This document shows, piece after piece, positions 23,353 to 33,706 of a stretch of 64,000 nucleotides of DNA. The stretch is from Eucalyptus grandis. Lineage: Eukaryota; Streptophyta; Magnoliopsida; Myrtales; Myrtaceae. The translations under genes were made by a program, and so were the position numbers. The notes under the pieces were generated by a model. That model had not been told where the DNA came from, ran no database searches, and saw nothing but the letters and a program-made list of their open reading frames with translations. Position 1 is the stretch's first letter. The number at the start of each line of letters is the position of its first letter. The stretch lies in the NCBI RefSeq assembly GCF_016545825.1, contig NC_052619.1:30667803-30731802 (forward strand), read 5' to 3'.

Positions 23353-23726
23353 TGTTCATAGAGCAATAGCTTGGCCAAAATCTGCTAAGAATAGAAATTG
23401 AACTTGATCTTGCTCTATCACAGATTGCAACAAATGTTTGAGGCTTCCTGTAAACCTCGTGGCAAATCTAAAAAGGACATAGCAAAGTACTATAGCAATA
23501 GGTTAGGGAAATCACTGTTCACAATCACAGTTCATATCATCTAGAATAATTCCCGATTAGATTTTTCGAAACCTCTATTTGTTTTGGACCCATGGAGATT
23601 AGTAGGTTTGCCAATGAAAAGGTGGTAGAGGAGGGCAATAGCTTGATCAAAATTTGCTGAGAGTAGAAATTGAACTTGATTTTGCTCTGTCGCCAATTGT
23701 CACCAATGTTTGAGGCTTCTTGGAAA
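23353..23726. mobile_element. Small insert with ~95-bp direct repeats in the 3' LTR of A
   Basis: The 5' LTR passes straight from GATGAGGCGAGACGATG to GAAAGACTACTGACTTG (7682-7732). Here about 375 bp intervene. The insert is bounded by two direct copies of GCAATAGCTTGRYCAAAATY...AATGTTTGAGGCTTC (about 23362-23441 and 23638-23720), roughly 85 percent alike by eye, with about 190 bp between. A TRIM-like element or a local duplication is possible; I could not define TG...CA ends. Confidence 0.5.
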
Positions 23727-24320
23727 GACTATCGACTTGTGTGTTGGCTATGATCCAAAGGGTCGTAATAATTGGAACATGCATGTTTAACCGTGCACTT
23801 AATTATTGTGGATTGTGTTTTAATTATTGTTTATGTTTGTTGCATTGATATTATTATATGTGATGTACCCAATGCGAGGTAAGTTGTATATCGTGTACAT
23901 TTAGGTTGCCTCCAAGACAAATTTGCGTTTTAGTCGAGACCTAGGCTATTAACTCGTTAAGATTTTTATTTCACGTTGTTGTTATTAAATATTTTCATAT
24001 TTGTTGTATGGAGAACTGTCATGTGTAGTTTGGGGTCCCAATGGAACAAGACGCAGGCATACCTAGCATTTTTTTTGTTGGTCTCGTCGTTAGTGAAGTT
24101 TAGGTTAACTCTGACCCTATAGGTTTTTGAGATGGTTAGTAGGAAATGGCCATGAAAAGGCTTGTAATTATTAAACTTTCTAAGATTAACAGTTTATAAA
24201 TGAAAGTGTTGTTTTTGGGAATGTTCGTTGTATTTTTACTATCCCTATTGTTCGTTGTTTGACTAGATATTATTTTTATTAAACACTTCCACTTGCGTTA
24301 AATCAAAAGATTAAAGACTG

Positions 24321-24360
24321 GGTTGGCGATAAGTCTTGAAACGTCGCAGTTTAATCGATC
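24321..24360 (+). promoter_or_regulatory. Terminal LTR hairpin (LTR A, 3' copy)
   Basis: Outer GGTTG/CGATC and inner GCGAT/GTCGC arms pair with wobbles. It lies 40 bp before the LTR end at 24400. Confidence 0.45.
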
Positions 24361-24400
24361 ATTAAGGAATGCTCATGCCTTCACGGTTCAAGGCGTGACA

Positions 24401-24933
24401 CTATATATATCTCTAAAATAAATATTTCAATTATTCAACTTCTAGTCCATGCAACACATGGGACTTCAACTAGTTTGATGATAAAGGTTTGTTGCCTCGT
24501 CATTTGACATTAGATTTTTGTGACTATGTTAATTCAGCACCTGCAGACTATTTTATATTTGTTTATATTGATCATTAGGTTAATATCAAGAGGAAGTTTC
24601 ATAGAAGGTAAGTGGTAGGGTTGGGACAGAGTTTACCTTGAGGACGCTTAATAACTTAATTATAACTTTATCCAAAAGGCCTCATTGTTTAGGAAATTCG
24701 AGGTCCCGTCCCATGTGCATCGCATATGAATTTGATTCCACTTTTTACATGATTATAAATGTTTCTTGGTACCAGCAGCACCGGCCGAACTCATTAGCAA
24801 CGGCGCATGCTTTTATTTAGTCTCTTACAACTGAACGAGTAATATAGTAATCATACCAAAAGAGAATGCAAAATCATTGCGGTTACCTGCCCCACAACTT
24901 GCGTTTACTCAAAAGATTAAAGACTGGGTTGGA
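24401..24933. other. Host flank of element A, first duplicate copy
   Basis: It is paralogous to 28322-28812 and, more distantly, to 31360-31930 (shared words such as GGGACTTCAACTAGTTTGAT and TTTCATAGAAGG). No open gene is recognised. The left half of the same locus is at 5395-5502. The last ~35 bases before the solo LTR are the start of the second duplicate copy. Confidence 0.6.
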
Positions 24934-25332
24934 GATAATGTGGCACCCCCGATTCACTTGAGGACACCAAAGGTACCTATTACTCACAGATTGATACCTT
25001 TTAAATAGAGAGAATTTTATATATATATATATACAGGTCCCAGCGCAATTCATCAGCGGAAGCATAAATGTATCTCACCAATCCTTCCTTCAATAACAAT
25101 AATGCAATGCACACCACCTACGCTCCAAATGAAAAGACAAAGCCGAGTCACTTTTATTTATATTTTCAAGATGGATATATTTCGGGTCAGTATAGCAAAA
25201 AGGCCAAGATTTTAACTATACTTGGCTATACTCAAAAGAGAACTCGACCCTACATCAAACATGTACACCCCTCCATCAACAAGCGTCGGCTATCCCCCAA
25301 AAAGTGTCAGCTCCCATCAGCTATGCGTGCCA

Positions 25333-25650
25333 TCACACCCAACTCGGTGCATTAGGCGGCGGCGGCGGCGGCGGCGGTGGCATCCCTAGCATCACTCCAC
25401 TACACCGGACATGAACAGACAAAAACTCATGGATAACTGGGCCATCAGCAAGACCCACATCATACATCACTAAGACACGGACTTGGACATACACCAAACC
25501 AGGCAAACTAACACAGGAATGCTCTGTGCACTCCACCTCGACATCAGATGGGAATCCATAATAGGTACCCCATGCAACTGGTAGGAAAGGCATCTTTCTA
25601 ATATGAAATGTAAAGATCCACCAAACTACACAATGCGTCAAGCAGAACAA
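25333..25650 (-). CDS. LTR-encoded small protein in solo LTR 3 (105 aa, function unknown)
   Basis: The minus-strand frame encodes about 105 residues. The central part reads WGTYYGFPSDVEVECTEHS, LVYVQVRVLVMYDVGLADG, then PVIHEFLSVHV, a run of about nine Pro (a GCG/CCG microsatellite, about 25355-25377) and APSWV at the end. YGFPSDV matches FGIPEEV of solo LTR 2, and LVYVQVRV matches LIWVEVSV of the ORF at 38462. The ORF ends 394 bp before the LTR end, close to 336 and 291 bp in the other two. On the minus strand a TGTAAG/GTAAGG donor-like site and a GTGTAG acceptor-like site lie just upstream. Homology is by eye only. Confidence 0.5.
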   Translation of the reverse strand: MFCLTHCVVWWIFTFHIRKMPFLPVAWGTYYGFPSDVEVECTEHSCVSLPGLVYVQVRVLVMYDVGLADGPVIHEFLSVHVRCSGVMLGMPPPPPPPPPNAPSWV

Positions 25651-25984
25651 TCAAGAATAAAACACATCATTCATGTATTCGAGCATACCTTACCTTACAC
25701 CCATGCATATCATCATGCAACGTGCATAAATCACCATGCACTTGTACTTATATCATCGAGCAGCCATGCATATCATCATGCAACGTGCATATACCACCAT
25801 GCACTTATACATGTATCATCAAGCAGCCAAACTTATATCACCAAGATTCATATCATCCATGCTATCAAGCATACATTCATGCGCATGATTCAATTCTCGA
25901 TCTTTATCTTTCAATTATATCACATCATTTTTCTGTCCAAGGACCAATGTTTGCATCCCACAATTTATCGCTCGCATCCAACCT

Positions 25985-26185
25985 GGCATCACGAGGAACC
26001 TCCGGCACACACCTCCGGGCATCTTGTACCCCAACTAGCATCACAAGGTATCCCCCCGGCACACACCTCCGAGAATCTCGAAACTCCCGAGGACATCCGG
26101 CACACACACTGTGGGCATCCAGCACACACACTCTGAGCATCTTGAAACTCCCGAGGCATTGTCGGCTCACACCTCCGACGGTCTT
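25985..26185 (-). repeat. Minisatellite in solo LTR 3 (CCGGCACACACCTCCGRG type)
   Basis: Five or six imperfect units with CGGCACACACCTCCGGGCAT and CTTGAAACTCCCGAGGCAT cores sit at the same relative place as the arrays of the other LTRs. The unit sequence is unrelated. Confidence 0.8.
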
Positions 26186-26705
26186 GTTATTATCTCAATT
26201 TATATTTACACATGTATTTCAATTTCAACATAGTATTTGATGCATCAATATCAAGAGTCTCAACCAGCTTTTGATGTCATATCACATGCCGTATGTCACC
26301 ACTTATGCAGCAAAATCAACCGCTCAAAGCATTACATCACATGGAAAAATTCATTTATTTTTGAAAACGCATCAATTTTCGGATAAAACATAATGCACTC
26401 CTTTAGTTAAAACTCTAGAAAAATTAGTAAATGTTATTAATAAATTCTGAAAAATTGACACATTATAGATGAGAGCTAAAGGCAAATATCTCGTGAAAGC
26501 ACCATACCAAAAGAATCTCACACAAAACAGTACGGTCCATGCATCACAGTTTTCAAAATTTCAACACTTCAGCTTGCACAGTTTCGGAAGTAATTTAAAT
26601 TAAATATCCAAATGAACTCCAAAAATTATGAAATTATGATATATTATAGACAAGTCCTAAAGGTAAATATCTCGTGAATAAATAGAAACCCAAATCCTTC
26701 TAGAT

Positions 26706-26709
26706 TAAT

Positions 26710-26747
<38 letters not shown>
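26706..26747. repeat. (TA)n microsatellite
   Basis: A run of about 20 TA units with one AA break lies inside solo LTR 3. Confidence 0.95.
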
Positions 26748-26783
26748 GACGATTAATTCCCCCTGTTCTCGGTGTCGTTTTTC

Positions 26784-27329
26784 CAGATTATCTTCTTTCA
26801 AAAGAAACTCATTTCACCGACCTACATATGTATGTTTCTTCTAAATTTTCAGTATGTTATACCTCAGAATATTACCTATAACTTTCATTAAGGACACATG
26901 ATCAAATTTTAACTGGATGATTTTATAAAAATCACAGAATCATACTAGGTCGAGGTAGCATTTTCCCAGATCCAGTTTCTTCAAAGGACAACAATTTCAC
27001 CGACCTATTTTTGTTCATTACCTCCAAATTTTTTATATGTTTTAACTCAAGAAGTACACTACAACTTTCATTAAGAAATCAAAGTGAGATTTTCGCAAGA
27101 AAGCTACCTTATAGTCCACAAAATCACTAAAGGTCAGCACAACAAATTCCAGATCTAATTTCTCCAAAGGAAAATCATTTCGCTAGGAAATATTTGTCCG
27201 TTTTATCTCAAATTTTAGTATGTTACTTCTCAAGATGCTCTATACAACTTTCATTAAGAGATCGAAGCGAGATTCCAACTAAAAAGTCGCATGAAGCTCA
27301 CAAACTCATGAAGGGTCGGACTGATTTTT
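26784..27329. repeat. Three tandem ~182-bp repeats in solo LTR 3
   Basis: Units starting CCAGATTATCTTCTTTCAAA (26784), CCAGATCCAGTTTCTTCAAA (about 26968) and CCAGATCTAATTTCTCCAAA (about 27150) each continue with TTTCACCGACCTA-like text and end ACAACTTTCATTAAG. They are diverged but clearly the same unit. Confidence 0.85.
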
Positions 27330-28812
27330 CCAGAAAATAGCATGCTAGGCCAACAAATTTCTCCCCAAAGCTTCGAAGTTTCATCACTTCCACCACAACC
27401 AAAGTTCACCATCTTCTACACACACATCACAGCAAGCAAAGGGTAGGTTTTAGGACTCTACTTGCCTCTAGCCCAAGCGAACACAGCAAGCAACGAACGG
27501 AGGGGCAAGGCGGCAAACGAACGGCGGTAAGCTAGGCGGACGATCGGCGGTGAACGGACCTCCTTCTTCTCTCTCGCACGCACAGTCTCCCTTTCTCTCT
27601 TCCTTTCTTACTTTCCTTTCTCTCTTTCTCTCCTCTCTCTCTTCGTGCGACACTCTCTTTCTCTCCCTTTCCTCGCTTAATCCGCCCCCCTCTTTCTCTC
27701 TAATTTTCTTCCTTTCAATGATTAACAATCATTCATCTTGCATGCCGGCGCCACTTGGCAATTTTCATGCAAGATGGGCTTCATCTGGCTAGGCTTGGGC
27801 CAGCCTTGGTTGACGGCCCGATGGGGCTTCATGGGCCGGCCTTTTGGCCCACTTTAGGCTCAACACTCTTGGGCCTAAAGTCCAAACTTAAATGGCCCAA
27901 AATTTTCTTAAATAAGTCCATGTTTACTTTTAATAATTCACCTTAAATCCCCACTTATATAAATACCAAATTACAATTTCATATGGCCATAAAAACTTTG
28001 TAACATTAAACCATAAGAATCAAATCTATAAGGTGCATAGTCAAGAACAAAATCCTCCTTATCAAATTGTCCTATAGCACCAACCTTGATTTACCCATGA
28101 ACACAAGATACATTTCCAGTAAAGTACTCAGTCTTAATCTATTACAATTCTTTGGTCTAATGATCACAACATGAATCAATGACACTTCCATCACCTTTCT
28201 ATAGGTTGTAATGCCTCTAGAAATTGCCATAAAATTTTGGGATGCCACAGATAAGTCTTGAAACGTCGCAGTTTAATTGATTATTGAGGAATGCTCACAC
28301 GTTCAGGGTTCAAGGCGTGACACTATATATCTCTAAAATAAATATTTCAATTAATCAACTTCTAGTCCCATGTAACGCATGGGACCTCAACTAGTTTGAT
28401 GATAAAGGCTTGTTGCCTCATCATTTGACATTAGATTTTTTGTAACTATGTTAATTCAGCACCTGCAGACTATTTTATATTTGTTTATATTGATCATTAG
28501 GTTAATATCAAGAGGAAGTTTCATAGTTAGTGGTAGGGTTGGGACAAAGTTTAGCTTGAGGACACTTAATAACTTAATTATAACTTTATCCAAAAGGCCT
28601 CATTGTTTAGGAAATTCGAGGTCCCGTCCCATGTGCATCGCATATGAATTTGATTCCACTTTTTACGCGATTATAAATGTTTCTTGGTCAGCAGCACCGG
28701 CCGAACGCATAAGCAACAGCACATGCTTTTATTTAGTCTCGTACAGCTGAACGAGTAATATAGTAATCATACCAAAGAGAATGCAAAGTCATTGCGTTTA
28801 CCTGCCCCCACA

Positions 28813-30357
28813 ACTTCCTCTCATTTACAAATTAAATATCCTAGCAATTAAGAGGCCTAAACAAGTTTCGACCCCGTTGCAAGATTCTCGACCTCTTCTT
28901 GTCTCTTTCCTTCTTTTTCATCCACTTACTCGCAATTGAGTTAAATTGTCAAAAAGAAAATGTTGTGGACAGACACGAAAGGTAAAGTTATCCATGCGTC
29001 TCTCCCTTTTGCTTCTTCCAACATATGATGGTGTCGGGCCACGCGTTCTCACTTTCCGTGCGTTTAGATGGGGCTTTCGCAAGGAATTGAATGGAAGCTT
29101 TGTGTGTTCATTATTTGAGCATGACTAAAATATAGCGACTTGCCTTCTATCTTTTATGCCTACGATAAAAGGACAATTAAGTGCATAAAATATTTGGCTG
29201 TAGTTGATTCCACCATATCTTGACTCAAGTCGCCTACTATTACTCACTGCCAATTTCATCGGCGTTTTTTTAATCCCTTGCAATTAAAGTCTTATGGGGA
29301 GGATTGGCTTTCTTGTGGTGGGATTCCACCTTAACTTCGCTCTTATGTTATAATCAAGCGTGTAAGAACTATGCCATCTCCTGAATGAATCCAATTTGAT
29401 CTTGCTTAGAGAGATAAAAATTCGATATGGACTTATAAGCAGTCCCATTCGGCTAATGGTAGTGATACTGTCCACTTTGATGGCCGCTCGCTTTCCTTGC
29501 ACAGTTTTTTTAAAATGCTTTATACTAATTTGAGCTTATGGGAGACTTATCTATCAAGATAATAGGCCTACACATGGACAATCATGAGTGAGAGACCTAT
29601 TTGAAACCCAACATCCCAAAGAGCTATCTTTGTGATCACACTTAAAACGAAACTAATTGGTACAAAGCTAGTTTTGTGATCACACTACCACCCCAAAGCT
29701 TTGTTAACAATGGCTAGTGATCCTCGCACTATAAATGGCTAGGGTTGCTGGCCCTTGCTTGCATCATGCAGTTATGGCACCACACAAAAGAAAAATAAAA
29801 ATTTAAGGAAAAAAAAAGAAAATTGGAGAAAAACTAATGAATAGATGATAATTAAAGAAAAAGAAAAAGAAAAATGAGAGCCATAGGGAGTGCAACCCTC
29901 GGTAAAAGTTGTTTGAGGGTTTGGAAAGGGGGGAACTGCCCCCACTTCGTTGCTTTATCTCTTCTCCTTATAATGTCCATGAGCAGAGCTTGCAATTTTT
30001 TTTTCTGTCCTTCATCCTCCTAACCATTTAAGTTGGATTGAACTTGAAAAATATTGAATCAAATAGTTTGATTTTTTAGAATTTTATGTCGGTTTAATGA
30101 GCTTATTGAAGATAAAATATTTTACCTCTTGTTAGGGAGGTAGACCGATTGAAGGGAGAAATCACGAGCTAGTCTAGTTTCTCATGAAAATGTAAGCTTT
30201 ATTATTTTCTTCTTTTCCCCTCTCTCTTCAGGGTTCTAGAATATTTATACATATATAATCATCATTTTATCCCCTTTCAGAGATATTAACTTATACTGAA
30301 AAATGGAGAGGGCTAAACGTGAACCAAATTGCTTGCACGTATGGAGATATGTAAAAA

Positions 30358-30401
<44 letters not shown>

Positions 30402-31254
30402 GCTTTGTATTGAGTATTTGATCTGATTTCTTAATACGAGGATGCTAATTTTAATCCCCGTCAGTCCTTTCTTTACTTTTAATTTTCCTCCTCCTCCTCC
30501 TCCTCCTCTTTATATCATTTTTTCGCAATTGCTATATCCATTTCATCTTCCTTGAATCTTCATGACATTGCATTGGGAGTACTCAAGATCAATTCTCAAG
30601 TTCCTTTTCTGATCATTACTCATTAGTTAAGATAAATAACAATCCAGATTATAATACCTAGACTCTTAGAATCACATAGCCAATGAAGTTCCTGTACCTT
30701 TCTTAGTGCTTGATCAAACGTTTTATATATTTCCTCGTGAATCCTCTTCTATTGACCTGTCTTATCGCTGTTATGATTAGTCAACTGAAGTCAATAATTC
30801 TTTTAGTTTTACTGATTCTTCTATTGAGAGTTTTGCCCCCATGTCAGTGGCCAGGAAAAAGGATAAGGCTCCTTCATGATGAAGTAAATGCAAGGAAATG
30901 AGAAGGTAAAATCAAGACACGAAGCTAGTAGTTAGCAAAGGCCTTGAAGGACCAATATCTTCCAATTCAAGGTCTGCATTCACGTGGCAAGAGATTTTAT
31001 AAAATTGAAAGACTTGAGAGTTGCTGAAAAGGACGAATCAAATTTTGAAGACTCTTAAGTATTTGTTAAGGTCTTCCCTACCGTATTCGACTATATTAAT
31101 AAATTCAGCTATGAAATCAAAGATCTTTTACTTATTCTATTTGCTTATTCTATGTTATAGAATTCATTTGAATACGTGGAAGTGCTACTATATATAGAGT
31201 ATAGCTCAAGGTAGTTAAAGGGGGCTCGGCTGTAGTTAAAGCATCATTTTCATT
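28813..31254. other. Intergenic host DNA, no recognisable gene
   Basis: Only short open frames occur (for example 28946-29128, 29284-29502 on the minus strand, 30710-30901), none with family wording I know. Noted structures: a direct repeat of TTTGTGATCACACT near 29628 and 29675, a (TA)n run at 30366-30393, and a (CCT)n run at 30487-30507. Confidence 0.5.
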
Positions 31255-32060
31255 GTTAGCAAATGAAAAATGACATTTTAAGAAGAAAAGCTAAACTAAT
31301 GATTCTATATTCATTAGAAAACTGTGCTTTTTGTTGATAAATGAATGCCCACTTCGCAAAATTACACCATATATCTCCAAAACAAATACTCAAAGAACTC
31401 AACTTCAGCCTGTTGCAACGCAGGGACTTCAACTAGTTTGATAATAATGGATTATTGTCTCGATGTTATGCATCATACTTTTGTTGCTACACAAATTCAT
31501 CACCCGCAGATTATTATTTTTTTAAAATAAAATTGTTTATCTTGATCGTTATGTTACATCAAGAGGAAGTTTCATAGAAGGGAGCGGTAGGACCGGGAGG
31601 GACTTTGGCTTTGCTAATATTATCTCATCGTGAATTTTTCTTAAAGGGCCTCGTTGTTTAAGAAGTTTGTCCATGTGTGTTTGATTCCGTCACTATGTGG
31701 AGCACATATGACTTTAATATCGTGATAGATTTGCATTTAACATGCGTGAATCATTTCATTAGATCGGGATCCATTGATGATAAATAAATTTGACAAAGGA
31801 AAAGGACCGCTTATCGGATCCATTATTGTTCTTTTGTTTTGTTTTTTTCCCGATTCCACAAACTCCAGGCGGACGCAAAAACAACTCTACATGCTTCTAC
31901 TGTCTTTCTCGTGCAGCGGGATGAGCAATATAATAACCTCAACATGTCTTGCCTCAAGCAAGCTCATGGTCATTATCTGAAACGTGGTTGCCCCTGCTAT
32001 CGCTCTTCAGATTTCCAGCAAACAGCAAAATTAGTCAACGTCACATTTTAAGGCAACTTT
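31255..32060. other. Paralogous copy of the element-A target locus (empty site)
   Basis: 31260-31370 matches 5395-5502 (AAGCTAAACTAATGA, CCACTTCGCAAA), and 31360-31930 continues as the flank at 24401-24880. Here the two halves join without element A, giving an empty-site control. No gene is recognised. Confidence 0.65.
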
Positions 32061-32323
32061 TGCAAAAATTTATGGAATAGAATAGAGTTTGTATCATAAA
32101 AGCATCTCGAAATGATATACCCATTTATATCAAATTAATCGCATCACAAAAACTTTTGAACTAGAAAATTGGATTATGATATAAACCAGAACTTGGGGCA
32201 AGCATACTATCCCACATACACAGCACTCTTGGCCTTAGAATAGGGACTATCTATTAGCCATCAAATTCTTTTCTGAATTTTAGTTCATATCATAGAAAAT
32301 TTATTGTTGTCAACGTTTTTCAG

Positions 32324-32591
32324 GTGACTGAGCTTCCGTTCTTTGCATGCAAAGTGCGCCTCGGTCATACTGGGGTCCAAGACGTTCTTTCACTTGGCCC
32401 GCTGAATGAGGTCGAAAGGTTTGGAGTTTTGATAATCTTGAAATTCTTTAGGTCTGCTGAAATTACACCAGAGGAAGATGAAAGTTTTTAATTTCAGCCT
32501 TGGTTTGTTAGCCTGTAAAGCTGGGTTGGAAGAGGCAAAGAAAGAGTTAGCAGAGAGTATTCAGAAGGGCGTTTCATTTATCAAGAAGTGA
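32324..32591 (+). pseudogene. NAD-malate dehydrogenase, last two exons (copy 1)
   Basis: After a TTTTTCAG acceptor the exon reads [17 protein letters not shown] then [15 protein letters not shown]. After an intron of about 100 bp the terminal exon reads AGLEEAKKELAESIQKG then VSFIKK and TGA (32589-32591). This is the C-terminus of plant mitochondrial/glyoxysomal MDH, which interconverts malate and oxaloacetate with NAD. The two exons are clean, but the acceptor before the last one reads TGTAAAG (TGTAG or TGCAG in the other copies). I found no upstream exons with the NAD-binding fold, the substrate arginines or the catalytic His before 32324, so it appears to be a 3' fragment created by duplication. 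Confidence 0.85.
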
Positions 32592-33706
32592 GCGGTGGCC
32601 TCTTCATAGTTTCCGGTTATTTTCTACTCAGAATTGGTTCTTGGGAATAAAGTGGTCCAGACGTGGGAAGATATCGAAATTTATTCTGCAAGCTGACGTA
32701 GGAAAAAAAAAGTTTTTCTTTTCTTAAATGTAAGGTACTCAAATGGTAATTTGTGTAATAACAAGGTGGACGGATGTTTGCATATTATAGTTCTACGTCC
32801 ATCTTTCTCGTCTTCGTGTTTGCATCGGCCTTTTTCGACTTTCTTGTGCACCTGCACCTGTAGTGTTGCCTCGAAATTGCACTTCAATTGGGCAATGCTG
32901 CTATAAGCAGATGATGGACAGAGGGAGCTGAATAAGCTGAAGCTTGTCTTTGGCACTAGGCTTGAAGTCTGAGAGACTCAAGTGCAGCTTTTTGTAGCTT
33001 TATCCAGATGATTAAAGGGACAAACGAGCAGAGAGAACCATTACAGAGGCTCTTCTTGGTTAGTGGCCAGAGGGAGTTGAAATTATCAGCTGAACACGAG
33101 CAGAAGTTTGAGAATGATGCCTTTACACCGATTCTCCCAATCACCAGCAGCAATTTCTCGCACCAAGTTCTCTCTACGTGGAGCATTTATGGCAAAAGAT
33201 TGCCCATAGTAAAAGATTGTCTGCTTTAGGTTTGCTTTCTTTTATGAAAAATAAATGATCTAAAAAATATTTTTCTAAAAATTATTAATCGTATAAATTG
33301 AAATACATTGAAATTATTAGTTAATGAATAATATTTTTATTGTCAATAAAAATTTATATATAAACATGATCGTAGACAATGAAGATTTTTCTATTAATTC
33401 ATTTTGATAAATGATACAAATAATTATTTTTAAGAAAATATTTTAAATTATTTATTTTTTGTGAAACAAATAAAATTTTAATATTTTCTCAAAAGTTTCG
33501 AGGAGGTGTCTTTCTTCTTTTTTTTGGGTTGAATTTTTCTTTTCACTTTTGAAAGTTCAAGTAAAATTTGTTCCCACAATGAAAGTAACCTTAGCCCCCA
33601 AGGGGCAACTCAGATATATAAAAATAAGGCTAAAAGGGTACGCCTCGGGAGCCGTAACCAAACCCTACGATGTCTTGACTTTCAAACACTTTCTACTTTC
33701 AAGTTC
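32592..33706. other. Region between MDH tail and element B: distal TNL promoter
   Basis: About 33000-33200 matches 62690-62860 downstream (shared GAGGCTCTTCTT and ATCACCAGCAGCAATTCTC-type words), so it is ancestral sequence upstream of a TNL gene. 33231-33477 is an AT-rich fold-back. No gene is seen. The last five bases (AGTTC, 33702-33706) are the target duplication of element B. Confidence 0.6.
33231..33477. mobile_element. AT-rich fold-back (MITE-like) in the TNL promoter
   Basis: The left part (GAAAAATAAATGATCTAAAA, ATATTTTTCTAAAAATTA) is complementary to the right part (TAATTATTTTTAAGAAAATA, TTTTAAATTATTTATTTTTT), giving imperfect inverted arms of about 45 bp in a ~250-bp unit. Exact ends and target duplication are unclear. 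Confidence 0.5.

Larger units (their letters stand above)
5503..24400 (+). mobile_element. Element A: Ty3-gypsy (Tekay/Del-like) retrotransposon, decayed, with nested insertions
   Basis: Two LTRs (5503-9242; 14036-24400 in three pieces) bracket a 4.8 kb gag-pol relic in plus orientation. The flanks CCATA (5498-5502) and CTATA (24401-24405) form a 5-bp target duplication with one mismatch. A paralogous empty site exists at about 31355-31375 (CACCATATATCTCC). Order is gag, protease, RT, RNase H, integrase and a C-terminal region with LRKYEPN...HVL and LVKVV wording typical of Tekay/Del chromoviruses. Stops and frameshifts throughout make it immobile on its own. Confidence 0.88.
23222..24400 (+). 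mobile_element. 3' LTR of element A, piece 3
   Basis: It resumes at ATACCCGATGTTTATCAAATG, matching the 5' LTR near 7565, and runs to the LTR end AAGGCGTGACA. It lacks the TIR transposon of the 5' LTR but carries an extra insert at about 23353-23726. Confidence 0.85.
24939..28249 (-). mobile_element. Solo LTR 3 (3311 bp), minus orientation
   Basis: The plus strand reads TGTGGCACCCCCGATTC...TTTTGGGATGCCACA between perfect GATAA duplications (24934-24938 and 28250-28254). Read on the minus strand it begins TGTGGCATCCCAAAATTTT and ends GAATCGGGGGTGCCACA, which matches the starts (TGTGAYATCCC) and ends (GATCGGGGYGTGACA) of the other LTRs, as does the TTATGCTTCCGC word near its end. Orientation is therefore inferred as minus. 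It holds a repeat array (25985-26185), three ~182-bp tandem repeats (26784-27329) and a small ORF (25333-25650, minus). Confidence 0.88.
24292..28812 (+). repeat. Tandem duplication of LTR-A end plus host flank
   Basis: Copy 1 (about 24292-24900) runs from ACTTGCGTTAAATCAAAAG through the LTR end (24400) into host flank ending CCCCACAACTT. Copy 2 starts ACTTGCGTTTACTCAAAAG (about 24897), is interrupted by the minus solo LTR, and continues from 28250 to about 28812 (CCCCCACAACTT). The junction shows ACTT microhomology. The copies differ by scattered substitutions, so the duplication is not recent. Confidence 0.8.

Noticed and set aside
24939..28249. Solo LTR 3 as a plus-oriented element
   Set aside because: The minus-strand reading gives TGTGGCATCCC at the start and GAATCGGGGGTGCCACA at the end, matching the other LTRs, and the small ORF sits at the right place only in that orientation.
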